Positions 1 through 10,264 of a stretch of DNA of 64,000 nucleotides are shown piece after piece. The notes below the pieces were generated by a model. The model saw only the letters and a list, made by a program, of their open reading frames with translations. It was not told the DNA's origin and ran no database searches. The position numbers were made by a program, and so were the translations under genes. Every line of letters starts with the position of its first letter. Within the stretch, counting starts at the first letter, position 1. The DNA comes from Halicephalobus mephisto (taxonomy: Eukaryota > Nematoda > Chromadorea > Rhabditida > Panagrolaimidae): positions 62,001 to 126,000 of the forward strand of contig SWDT01000110.1 in NCBI GenBank assembly GCA_009193035.1, read 5' to 3'.

Positions 1-358
1 TAGTTTTACTCAAAGTTTGTAGTAACGGCATAGGGGTGATGTAAATCACTGTAATACGATCTTCGTCTTCATCTAATTGATCAAAATCTTTTTCTTTTTG
101 CTGTACTGGATCGGCTTCGACATCAATGACGTCAGGATCATGAAAACTTGCTTTTAAATTTATAAACGAAAGCCATTTGCCTTCTGAATATGATTAAATT
201 AGTGTTATAAAGTTAAATTCAAAGAATGACTCACTTGGATTTTTGAAAAAGTTCACCCGTACTCGCTGATCTCCTTTAGCCATCTGAATCGTCAAAACAA
301 AGGCAATTAGCAGCACTGATATCATCCACAATTGATGAGAATGCAGTAGGACTTGCAT
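1..358 (-). CDS. Secreted acidic protein, 5' part only (runs off the window)
   Basis: Two exons are visible on the minus strand (358-235 and 183 to the window edge), joined by a 51-bp intron with GTGAG donor and TTCAG acceptor. The start is the only ATG that precedes a clear signal peptide (MQVLLHSHQLWMISVLLIAF...). After the predicted cleavage region comes a basic stretch, then an acidic stretch (DQLDEDEDR, about residues 75-85), then ITVIYITPMPLL. The frame stays open to base 1, so the C-terminus is missing. I do not recognise the family. A secreted or lumenal protein is an inference from the leader alone. Confidence 0.6.
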
Positions 359-1201
359 TCTTGTGAAAATACAGACTTGTAAATGTTAATCTCCAGATAT
401 CGTCGACGCATCACTTCGAAATCTCAAGCACCCAAGTTTAATTTTCAGATAAAAATAATAGCCATCGATTCAAATAAGAGAAAAAATAGAATGGTTATGG
501 ATTCCCATGAAGATCTCTTATTCTTCGAAACGTGCAATCTGAAATTGAATTGAAAACCTATAAACGAATAAAACTAAGGTAAATTGCATTTAAATCGTGT
601 ACCAACAAGGAGAGGAAAATTAGTTGAGATGTCTGAAAACAATTCAAGCGGAAAGGAAATAGAATCATTGTGGAAATCAATCATATAAATTAATTACACA
701 CCTTGAAAAAAGTTTAAAATCTAGCCGTCTACAATCTTTAATTGATTTTGAGACCGTTATGAATGCAGCTTGACCGATATAAAAAATCAAGAAGAAGGAA
801 AATAAATTATCTTGAATCAAAAAGTCTTTCATTCACGTTTGACTGCGCAACTAGTTCCTGTTATTGACGAGACGTTGGAATGGAATCTAATTAAATTTTT
901 AAAGGCAAATGCTATAGTTATTTGAAATCAATGCAATTTGACTCTGATTCGAATGATGCAGATCTTCATAATAAAATCCCAATAGTAGTAAGAAAATAAG
1001 CACCCATTCGTACAAATATTAACATCAGCTGTGATTTTATTAATTTGGATAAGAGATAACCGAAAAAATATATAAAAGGAATTTAATCCTCTGTTGACAT
1101 TAAAATAAAGGTTCATGGAATTTAGCATTTGGTGTTTTTTGAAGCTTTGAATAACTTTCTGATTATTTTTGGAATAATATTTATAACTTATTTTCTCTCC
1201 A
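359..1201. other. AT-rich stretch, no gene seen
   Basis: This lies upstream of the divergent secreted-protein gene. I see only short ORFs without splice or coding support. It probably holds that gene's promoter, but I can assign no specific site. Confidence 0.4.
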
Positions 1202-1255
1202 ATGATCTTCTGGATTTACAATCTTTTGCTATGTAAGGTGTTTAGAAATTTCATT

Positions 1256-1498
1256 CAATATCTGATGCTACTTGGAGTATTTTTATTGATAGGAAGCATA
1301 TCTGACAATGAATTCATCCGCATGAAATGTACAGCCATTAAAGAAAATCGTGATAATAAAGATTCCTTTGTTTTCAATTCTTTTCAAGTACAATATTTGA
1401 AAACCCAAACCAAATGTGATTATGCAGTTCAATCTTTCAGATATCCTAGAGAATCCTCTTGGTCCTTCAGGATTTTCGGGAATTGTTGGCTCTGCTGA
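1256..1498 (+). CDS. Doubtful small secreted-type ORF
   Basis: An 80-codon-class ORF starts with a hydrophobic leader-like stretch (MLLGVFLLIGSIS) and carries four cysteines (KCT, KCD, NCW, LC). The frame is open further upstream to an ATG at 1202. A CTTTCAG acceptor-like sequence at 1434-1440 lies inside it, and a second frame opens behind that acceptor (1441-1637), so the exon structure is uncertain. AATAAA occurs at 1670. I recognise no family, and it could be noncoding. Confidence 0.25.
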   Translation, partial: QYLMLLGVFLLIGSISDNEFIRMKCTAIKENRDNKDSFVFNSFQVQYLKTQTKCDYAVQSFRYPRESSWSFRIFGNCWLC

Positions 1499-1689
1499 TG
1501 GGGTAGGTGATGATGCTACTTACTCTCTTTCTTTCTTACAAGTATCTACTAAAGTACAGTTTAATGAACATAAAAGGATTCCTTTCTTCTGTCATCTCAG
1601 GATTCTTATGGAAACTACCGTGAAAGCTGCTAAATAATATTCAGTATGATCAATTGTACTTTACTGTGAAATAAAAAACGAAGATTGTT

Positions 1690-2101
1690 TAAAATTTGTT
1701 GGTCATAGTCGAGTCGTGGGAAAATGCCCTGCCCTTCTCGATGGGCTCATCTCCCATGATTCTCATTTTGCTTTGTCTGGAGGCGTCGCAAGATGCCTGA
1801 AACTAGATACTGTTTCCAGCAGTGTTGGCATTGCTGCTTACCCTCATCACTTGAATCCTTCCTCACATTTATGCAGGCTCAAAAGGACTTTTCGACTTAC
1901 AGTGGCGCTCAGATTTAAGCCACTTTTTGATTCTCGAACTATCCACTTGTACATATTCCCTGAGAACTTGTGAAACCCTCCGTACAGTCGAGTGCCAATG
2001 GCAAAAAGCCTTTTTTAAGTGTTCTAATTCTATATGTGGGATCGTCGGAGTCCTCGGAGCTTTGTTGGCCTTTCTTCTTTGTTTTTACTTGTCTTGAAGT
2101 C
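1690..2101. other. Less AT-rich stretch upstream of the nhr-239-like gene
   Basis: Base composition is visibly more balanced than in the flanking DNA, and ORFs are open on both strands. The plus frame just upstream of the receptor start (1970-2101) is in frame with the DNA-binding domain but has no ATG. Promoter or 5' UTR is the likeliest reading; an unannotated exon cannot be excluded. Confidence 0.3.
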
Positions 2102-3801
2102 ATGTTGCGACCCGAATTGCTCTGTAGAGTCTGTGGTGACAGGGCAAGTGGTGAGTTGGAAAATCTATGAATATAATTGAAATACCAATTACAGGAAGAC
2201 ATTACGGTGTCCAAAGTTGTGATGGGTGTCGTGGGTTCTTCAAGAGGTCTATCAGAAGGAATCTCAAATATGAATGCAAAGAAAACGGAAACTGTATTGT
2301 GGATGTGAGCCGGAGGAATCAATGCCAACATTGTCGATTCCAGAAGTGTCTACTTGTTCAAATGAACAGAAATGGTAAATGCAGTCAATAAACATTATAA
2401 TTTTAAAAAAGAGATACATACTTTTCGGGATTCTTGAATTCCTGCGAAGAGCGCACGAGCTTTGAGAGTAGGAAAAGAGACAATTCTGGCAATCTATTAC
2501 CGAAATCGACTTGTTTTGTTTTCACTTGCTTTTTTTAACTTTTATAATTCCTTAAATTTCTAAAGTTCTAGAAATTAGTAACAAGACAATTTTTGAACAA
2601 CACTTGTTTGTAATTTTTTGGAATTCTTGAGTTCTTATGGAAAGCAAGAGGATTTGAATGTAGAAAAAAATCTTGTAGTTAATTATTGGGATTAATCTGA
2701 TCTCTCTTCTTATTTTTTTACAATTCCGAAACTTCATATGGTGATTTTGAAAATATTTTCTAATTTTTATAACAAAATAATTTTTTGGAACTTTCGGCCA
2801 AAAGAAATGAAGTTTGTCAGAATGGAAAAAATAATTCCGGTCATTTATTATCAAAAACAACCTGTTAGTTCGTCATTCGATCTCTTGTCTTTACCAAAGT
2901 TTGGAATTTTCTAGAAACATCCTATAAATTTGCGTTGAGATAATTTCATACAAGTTTTCTAATTTTTACAATAATATGGTTTACTTGTGCAAAATTACTC
3001 AACTGTTTTCAGCTGTCCAAAATGAACGAACAATCAACAATAAATCAACCATAAAAGCATCTCCAAATTCTAATCGGGTTCCTTATTCCATGGTTCTACC
3101 TTCACATCCAATAACATCTGTAACATCACCTCCTCCTCTTCTTCCTCTTTCGTTCTTCCCCTCAATCCCCGTTCCCGAATCCAAGAAAGTAACCGATTTC
3201 ACGATTCGAAAACTCACAGAGAATCAACCACTAGATTGGTCTCCTTTCCTAATTTCCGTTCTTACGTGGACAAGTAAGTTTCCTCCACTCAGTCAACAGA
3301 ACCCAGAAGATAGAAAAAAATTACTGACTAATAGCTGGCATTCGTTATTTTTGTTCTATTATTCCACTCAATTCCCGAATATTCGGGAAATTAAAAGGGC
3401 TATAACGAAGACCGATGTTGAGAACAGTGATCACGTCGAAAAAATCGCAGAAACATTAGGATCATTAAAACTAAATCCGATCGAACAATGGGCCTTTGCA
3501 TGTGTTTTGATTTTCCGACCTGGTTTGTCACTTTATTAGTAAAAAGCACATCAAATGCACTTTTACAGAAACAGGAGGACTAAAGAATCCTTCCATGGTC
3601 AAGACGATTCAAGAGCAATCATGTCTGGCCCTTGCTGAATGCATGCTTGCAGCAACGACCATAATCGGCAATGAAGATGCCAAAATGAGATTCGCTAGGG
3701 CGATTCTGCTGTTTTCCCCACTCTTAAATCTTCAACAAGAAACGATTCGTCATATGTTTTTATCTCATTCAGACATAAGTGATATTTTTGAACAAATTTA
3801 G
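2102..3801 (+). CDS. nhr-239: Nuclear hormone receptor, NR2E / dissatisfaction (NHR-239) type
   Basis: Four exons (2102-2150, 2195-2374, 3013-3522, 3569-3801) give 323 aa. The C4 zinc-finger DNA-binding domain starts almost at the N-terminus: [10 protein letters not shown] is split by intron 1, then P-box [15 protein letters not shown] and the second finger ending [17 protein letters not shown]. This P-box and the very short N-terminus fit the NR2E tailless/dissatisfaction class rather than the nematode SupNR class found at 20-27 kb. The ligand-binding domain begins about residue 145 ([20 protein letters not shown]) with the typical [12 protein letters not shown] helix. It is expected to act as a DNA-binding transcription factor in the nucleus. 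The symbol is by resemblance from memory and not proved as an orthologue. Intron 2 (2375-3012) contains HSE-like repeat sequence. Confidence 0.85.
2560..2960. repeat. Degenerate TTCTAGAA/GAATTC-rich intronic repeat
   Basis: Inside intron 2 of the receptor gene. It contains short units such as GTTCTAGAAATTAG and GGAATTTTCTAGAAACATCC resembling the dispersed family seen from 22 to 54 kb, but no clear head module. Confidence 0.4.
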
Positions 3802-3898
3802 CTATTCATAAGATTTCCTCACTATGTACTATAAACTCCATGTTAATCAAATTACTCGAATCAATATGATTCCTTGTACCAAAGCACAAATAATAAAA

Positions 3899-5178
3899 TT
3901 AATTGGAGTTTTGCAGTTCACTGGTCAACGTCTCAAAGTCGTAAACATACCATTCAGTTTGTTGACGAACGCTTTCACGGACCTGAAAATAAAAAAATAA
4001 TGCATCAACAAGGAATCCAGAAACCAACTTGATTGCCACCGAACCCGATAAAGGCATCAGCAGGAGGACAGGCTTCGGCATCAGTGGCACCGTCACCAAT
4101 CATGACAAGATGCTGGTAGCTGTGCAACTTCTTGAGTAGTCCACATACACCCGCTTTCCCGATCTCCTTAGATCCAGAATCACTAGTTAGCTCGTTATGG
4201 TCGAACCCGATGTAGTTGCCATCGTAATCAAAAATAAGTTCGTTTGCGTAAACCCGATTCGGAGGGACACCCAGAGTTTCAGCTACAGGGAGAATGAGAG
4301 TTCGGAAGCCTCCAGAAACTAGGTAGACATCAGTTTTGCGATGATGAAGAGTAGCGACAAGATCAGCGATTCCTGGAGTCAGTTGGATACGGTGATTTCT
4401 TGCGTAGGCAGCCATCTGATTCGCAGTAGGCTTCATGATATCTAATCTAAATGTTTTGAAATTATTTAAATTAGAAACTAGTGAAGCTACTAGAACAAAA
4501 TCAACAACTGTATTTTGTTTTTATATTGTACCTTTATAGTACAAAATACAATACAAAATCTAAAATACAAATACAATAAAAAATAAAATACTTGTATTTT
4601 GTATTATTTATCATTATGTTTGCTTTTGTTAAATACTGAGTCTTACTATGGAAATCTACATGAGAATGTGGTATCGCAAGATTCTAGAGTGTTCATGATG
4701 TGGATAAAATATGAAGATTGAAACTACAGTGAATATCAAAATTAGCGATTATCATAATAAGCGTTTTTTTATAATTTGTGCAGATTTCATTGTTTTCTTT
4801 TATATAATTATATACAAGTGTACAATTGGTTTTACATAAGAATTTGCAAATACAAAACAAAGTAAAAACTTTCATTCTAGTGGTTTCACTATTGAAAACT
4901 AAACCGTACCTCATTTTGAGAGCTTGTCTGAAGCTCATAGATCCATTCATCGCTAGATTCGTACATGCTGCGACTTCTTCTCCTTTCCCAAGAAACTTTG
5001 CAAGTTCATCAATCGCTTCATCTCTACAGACAGTAGAATCCACGTCAAAACAAACTGCATCAGCAGTTCGCCAAACCTGCTTGATCCTTGACCCCGCTTT
5101 CGTCGAAACATTCTTAGTCACTCCATTGAAGCTCTTCAGAGTCAGATTCGACGAAGCTCGCTGAATATCTGGGCCCAT
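3899..5178 (-). CDS. Phosphoserine phosphatase (HAD family)
   Basis: Three exons (5178-4910, 4446-4029, 3982-3899) give 256 aa. HAD motif I is FDVDSTV (nucleophile Asp about residue 45, acid/base Asp 47), motif II is in YLVSGGFRTL, and the C-terminal motif is MIGDGATDAEACPPADAFIGFGG. The last exon (VRESVRQQTEWYVYDF) matches the end of animal L-3-phosphoserine phosphatases. The enzyme converts phosphoserine to serine, the last step of the phosphorylated serine pathway, in the cytosol. The second-exon frame stays open upstream to a TTTCAG at about 5250 (FAEIANLRVFLLRKSIFSQL...), so either that acceptor is a trans-splice site with ATG 5178 as start, or a longer N-terminal form exists. Intron 1 (463 bp) is AT-rich with CAAAATACAAATAC repeats near 4510-4600. 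Confidence 0.93.
4503..4610. repeat. Low-complexity ACAAAATACAAT repeat
   Basis: Several imperfect copies of TACAAAATACAATACAAAAT / AAATACAAATACAATAAAAAA lie in tandem inside the phosphoserine phosphatase intron. This looks like simple slippage; no function is indicated. Confidence 0.6.
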
Positions 5179-5260
5179 GATGGCAGTCAATTGACTAAAG
5201 ATGGATTTACGAAGAAGAAAGACCCGGAGGTTGGCGATCTCCGCAAACTGAAATGATTAT

Positions 5261-7364
5261 CAAATCGATTAACCCAAGGAACAAGAATCTCAGCGGTTAA
5301 ACGCGATCTGGTTTTAGTGCAAAAATTAGGAAGCAGAAATTCCCATAACGGTAAACGAAATATTGTAATTCTTTTCGGAAAGTTTATATTAGGAGAATAC
5401 GTGACTTTAGGAAAGTTCAAAAGTACTTAATTGTATCAACAAGAAAAGTCGAATTTGATGATATGGAAAAATCAAAAACGTCATTATTTAGAAATTTTGA
5501 GTGGGAATCGAAGAGATTAATTGATCACATTCGACACAATGCAGTTCACGTGCATAAAAATAGTCTTATCCCATTTCTGATGTAATAAATTGCTGGGGAG
5601 TTTCCATCGGAGCATACTTTTTTGGAAATTTTATCAAACGAGACAACCCCAGTTCTCAGTCTATTGGAAATACACCATGAGGTGATTTCCAGATCAAAAT
5701 GAAAAAATTAAAGAACAAAAAAAGTAAATAAAGAAAATTGGGGTTTCCCGACGTTCGTCGTGACGAATTTCCACTAAAACAGAATACAAGTGTGTGTCCC
5801 GTCGGCAAGGAAGGGAGGAAGCAACGGGCACGGGGTTGTCGGTCATTTACGCATTGGCAGGATATCAGAGATGCAGAAACAGAGATCAATTAAGATTAAT
5901 CATATCTTTCCTGGAACGCGAAATCAGCTCCCGCCGCGATGACCATGAGAACCTGTTCTGATACCAGTGCGAGTCAAATTAGGCGCGAAGAAGCACCTGC
6001 GCGTGTAGGTCAAGTAAACACTTGAATAGAGTAGTTATATGAATCTTCTCCATAATCTTCAATCCATATTCTGCTATATTCAATTAGTTCTATTTTGTAC
6101 TCTTCTGTTGTTTATAAGATATTATTATGAGATAATTTGGGTAAAGAATTCTTTTGAATGAGAGTAAACAAGTTGTTGAGTAGTGATATGTCAATCTGCC
6201 CGGTGACGTTAAGTGTTTTTAGTATATTCAGTTAATTAATTTTGCATCATACTATCATTTGTAAGATATATTTTCATGAGATAAATTTAGGGAGAATAAA
6301 TCCCACTGAATGAAAACAAAAATGTGTATTAATGCATGAAAACATGATTGCAATTTATGTCGTGTTTTGTGTGTTCTAAAATTTTGATCTTTTTTAAGTG
6401 AATCTTGCAAAGAATATTTAAAGGATTTTTGATATAATAAATTTGGCAAAAAAGGATTAACAAACTTAGTGAATCCACATATTTCTGCATAAAACGAATA
6501 ATATTGGGATTTTTGAGTATTTTCATAATTTCTTTCTCTCGAAAATAAAGTTTAACAATTCAGTTATTTCTCATATAACAATATAATTGGTATTTTTCTT
6601 GAATAAGAAACAGATCACACCGCTTATTTCTCAAGTTCAAAGAAAAAAGTTTAATAGAAATGATGTTGGGATATTAGATGAAATTGTTGTATCTTGTTTG
6701 AGAGTCAATGAATATAAATGGTTCACATGCCATTAAATAGCTAAGAACGTACTCGTTTTAACCTATAGAACTTTATTTTGCCAGCTCTATTCTTAAAGTG
6801 ATTATTAAGATTTTTTGAACTCGAGAACAAACGAGTTTTCAACTTAATATTTTTTCCAGTGAACCAAGAAATTTTCAGAAATCATATATAGTTGGACTAA
6901 ATACCCGAAAGTGTACCACAAGCTGCCTAAATTACAGTCGAAGCTCCGAGTGTTAAATAGGAGGAAATAAATTATTTGTAACAAATAAAGTAACATTTCC
7001 TCAAATCTCTTATTCGCTAAATTATGATAATTTTTGTGATATAAAGCGAGATACCTTTTGGTTCAACTTTTCATGATATAAACGTAACTAAATTTTAAAA
7101 TACTATATATTGTTCGGTTCGAAATTTCAAAATCTATAAAAGAAAATACATATTAATATCTGCCCTCCAAATGTTAACTGTTAATTCCACGACAAGCTTA
7201 ACTACTTAAGGGAATAAAAAAGGATAATACAACGCGGAAATTCGATGATGAGGAACAATTTGTTTTTCTTAAATTTTTTCTCTCAACGAAGATTAAATAA
7301 GCATCTCCAGATATTAATTAACTTCAGATAAGATTTATTGTCACCTTTATCCAGATATAATGAT
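5261..7364. other. Gene-poor stretch of 2.1 kb
   Basis: No ORF here has coding support. A less AT-rich block at about 5740-6010 includes an exact inverted repeat TTCGTC-GT-GACGAA (5754-5767). Two loosely similar segments around 6110-6180 and 6255-6330 (AAGATAT..ATGAGATAA..) look like an old duplication. It separates the phosphoserine phosphatase 5' end from the mucin-like gene 3' end. Confidence 0.4.
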
Positions 7365-9896
7365 CTATCCGTCAGTGTAATTTCGGCGGTTTTCTTCTGC
7401 ATATTTCTGGATTGAGTTTTTGCTTTCTTCCAGTTTTTTGAGTAAGTTTTGGTAGTCACTATTCCGTTGCTCATTGAATAACGCAATTCCGTTACCGAAC
7501 ATCTTCTCCATAATTTTGTTATAGGAATCAGCTGAGTTGTTCATTAAGAATTTCGAATAATTCTCGTCAGTGTAGATAGGAGACGACCCATTGGAAGCGA
7601 TTGTCGTTGTTCCAGAATTTCCAGCAACTGTCGTAGTCGTTCCGGAATTTCCAGTAGCTTTTGTAGTCGTTCCAGAATTTCCAGCAGCTGTTGTAGTCGT
7701 TCCAGAATTTCCAGCAACTGTTGTAGTCGTTCCAGAATTTCCAGCAGCTGTTGTAGTCGTTCCAGAATTTCCAGCAACTGTTGTAGTTGTTCCAGAATTT
7801 CCAGTAGCTTTTGTAGTCGTTCCAGAATTTCCAGTAGCTTTTGTAGTCGTTCCAGAATTTCCAGCAACTGTTGTAGTCGTTCCAGAATTTCCAGCAGCTT
7901 TTGTAGTCGTTCCAGAATTTCCAGCAGCTGTTGTAGTCGTTCCAGAATTTCCAGTAGCTTTTGTAGTCGTTCCAGAATTTCCAGTAGCTTTTGTAGTCGT
8001 TCCAGAATTTCCAGTAGCTTTTGTCGTTGTTCCAGAATTTCCAGTAGCTTTTGTCGTTGTTCCAGAATTTCCAGCAACTGTTGTAGTCGTTCCAGAATTT
8101 CCAGTATCTTTTGTAGTCGTTCCAGAATTTCCAGTAGCTTTTGTAGTCGTTCCAGAATTTCCAGCAACTGTCGTAGTTGTTGTTGATGATATTTCCGAAG
8201 ACATTGATTGAGAAGATTCTGAAGAGAACTCTCCTGAAAAGAGATTAATTACCAAAAATTTGACAATAATCGCGCTAAGTGCATAGTGATGCAAGAAAAG
8301 TGAGAACCTCCAGTTTGTGTTGATGCTTCTGAAGCTGGTGAGGATTCTCCTTCAGATGGTGAAAATGTTTCTTCGGTATTACTTGGGGATTCAGAAGTAC
8401 TTTCAGATAATGACACAGTAGAATTAGTGACTTCATTTTCCTCAGAAATAGAATCGGTAACCTCATCTCCATCTGGAGATGGGCTTGCAGAAATATCATC
8501 GACAGGAGTTTCCGATACCCCTCCATCAGGTGAACTTCCTGATTCTCCGGAAGTTGAGCCAGATTGGCTTGGAGTTGATTCAGATACAGATCCATCCCCT
8601 TTACCTGTAGAATTTGTGCTAATAGTGAGTGCCAAAGATCCATTTTCTAATAATGGTGTACAAAAAGAAAGAATTGAAACCTACCATCTGGAGAAGAAGT
8701 ATCACCGAAAGGTGTAGTACTCTCACCACTTTGCTGAGGATCTTCTGAAGCTAATGATGAACTATTTTCATCTTCAGTCGGACTTGTACCAGATGAAACA
8801 TCATCGTCACTTGGAGTTGTTCCTTCTGAAGTTGCTTCGGACGGTTCTGTTTCATTAGGATCAGTGTTTGGGGAGGAAGCTTCTCCATCTGGTGTGATTT
8901 CACTAGTTCCTGGCGATGTTGAAGGATGTGTAAAATAATAAGTACTAGAAGAGATTTCATTGTCCCCTGACGTTGTTTTCTCAGGAACTGGGTCAGTTTT
9001 TTCTGGTTGAGTTGTTGTGGTTGTGGTTGTAGTAGTTGTAGGTGCAGTAGTTGTTGTAGTTGTAGATGTAGATGTAGATGTAGATGTAGGTGCAGTAGTT
9101 GTAGTTGGATTATTTTGAGTACTTGTCGTTGTAGTTGTAGGTGTAGATGTAGATGTAAGTGCAGTAGTTGTAGTTGGATTAGTTTGAGTACTTGTAGTTG
9201 TAGTTGTAGGTGTAGGTGTGGTTGTCGTCGTAGTTGTAGGTGTAGTTGTCGTTGTAGTTGTAGGTGTAGTTGTAGATGTAGTTGTAGGTGTAGTTGTCGT
9301 CGTAGTTGGGGCAGGTGTAGTTGTCGTTGTAGTTGTCGTTGTAGGTGTAGTTGTTGTTGTAGTTGTAGTTGTAGGTGTAGGTGTAGTTGTTGTTGTAGTT
9401 GTAGTAGTTGTAGTTGTAGTTGTAGTAGTTGTTGTTTCTACTTGATTTGGGTCCGGAGTCGTTGTACTAAAATCAATTAAATTAAAAAAACTAACAATGT
9501 AACTTCTAAAACTAACGGATGACACCACTCCAAATCACAATCAGGTGTAGCTGTGTAATCCATATAACTTCCATAATAAGCTGAAAGATCTAGAAAAGTG
9601 TCTTCTGAAACGGGTTCAGTATCAACAGCACTTTCATCATAATAACAGAAAGCAACATAATCTGAAGACCAACTGCCACTCGAGTAACCACCGTAATAAT
9701 AGTATTCATATCTCTTCACTCTATCCCTTTCCTCTTCTGCCCAATTCTCAAAGTCATCATCGAAAATTGGCATCGGTGTCAATGCATTAAATTCCTCCTG
9801 CGGAGTATCAACAATTGCCCTTGTCGTTACTTCCAGGAAAAATGAGTGGAAATAAAATAATAAGAACCAAAAGAATCGATCACTCATTATGATCAT
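7365..9896 (-). CDS. Mucin-like secreted protein (Thr/Ser/Pro-rich with 10-aa tandem repeats)
   Basis: Four exons (9896-9526, 9466-8685, 8646-8308, 8233-7365) with consistent phases give 786 aa. Order: signal peptide (MIIMSDRFFWFLLFYFHSFF; a second ATG nine bases downstream is also possible); a Tyr-rich stretch with a VKR dibasic site (RYEYYYYGGY); a long Thr tract broken by single Pro, Ala, Ser and Asn; a Ser/Glu/Asp-rich segment; then 19 copies of the decapeptide GNSGTTT+KAT/TVA/TAA; then an ordinary, charged C-terminus ending RRNYTDG. There is no membrane anchor. Dense Thr/Ser suggests heavy O-glycosylation, as in cuticle, eggshell or gut-lumen mucins; that role is inference. The repeat number probably varies between individuals. 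Confidence 0.78.
7603..8180. repeat. Coding minisatellite, 30-bp unit, about 19 copies
   Basis: The plus-strand unit is GTTCCAGAATTTCCAGYARC plus a variable TTTTGTAGTC-type tail, period exactly 30 bp with few substitutions and no indels. It encodes the GNSGTTT(KAT/TVA/TAA) decapeptides on the minus strand. Because the period is a multiple of three, two other frames are also open, which creates shadow ORFs. Confidence 0.95.
9010..9440. repeat. Poly-Thr trinucleotide tract (GTT/GTA/GTG on plus)
   Basis: Near-continuous GTN triplets on the plus strand encode the Thr-rich part of the mucin-like protein. Short higher-order duplications are visible: the GGATTATTTTGAGTACTTG and GGATTAGTTTGAGTACTTG segments at about 9107 and 9176 with their flanks. 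Confidence 0.9.
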
Positions 9897-10264
9897 TAAT
9901 AAAGGTGAGTGCTGTTCAAATGAAACACATTACTGCGATATAACAAGTGAACAGGACTTTTAATCGATAAATATAACTAGCCGATTTCCGTTCCGCTAAT
10001 CTCGGAAATTGTCTATCTGATCCATCATCAATCAGATTAAGCCCTATTGTCCCGGTAATTCGGAATCTATTAAACGACATGAGATACGATATTCAATGAC
10101 ACCTGTTTATGTTTCCAAACACATTCAAAGTAAAAACACGGGATAGGGGTAGACCAGAAGTCCTGTAATTGCAGGATCAAAATTTGAACGAAACAAAATT
10201 AATGACAAAGGCGATAGACTTCGTATGTTCATTGGTGATTGACTCAGAGATCGGAAGTAACCTC
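9897..10264. other. Intergenic region, hecd-1 3' end to mucin-like gene 5' end
   Basis: The genes run in the same direction with 368 bp between them. A TATA-like AAATATAA (minus equivalent) lies near 9970 and CTGAT/ATCAG pairs near 10018-10040. The gap is large enough for an own promoter, so an operon is not needed. Confidence 0.4.

Noticed and set aside
1939..2331. Minus-strand 130-aa ORF overlapping the NR2E receptor
   Set aside because: Shadow of the zinc-finger exons; the plus strand encodes the recognisable C4 domain with correct introns.
7603..8180. Regular 30-bp repeats as a possible CRISPR array
   Set aside because: There are no unique spacers, the units are contiguous, the repeat is coding, and the genome is a nematode.
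7591..8211. Plus-strand 206-aa ORF of VVVPEFP repeats and minus-strand 207-aa ORF of LEILERLQ repeats
   Set aside because: Both are alternative-frame shadows of the 30-bp minisatellite. Only the GNSGTTT frame continues into spliced exons with a signal peptide and ordinary C-terminus.
9007..9480. Plus-strand Cys/Arg-rich 157-aa ORF and Val-rich ORF
   Set aside because: Read-through of the Thr-codon tract on the opposite strand; no start context, splice sites or domain.
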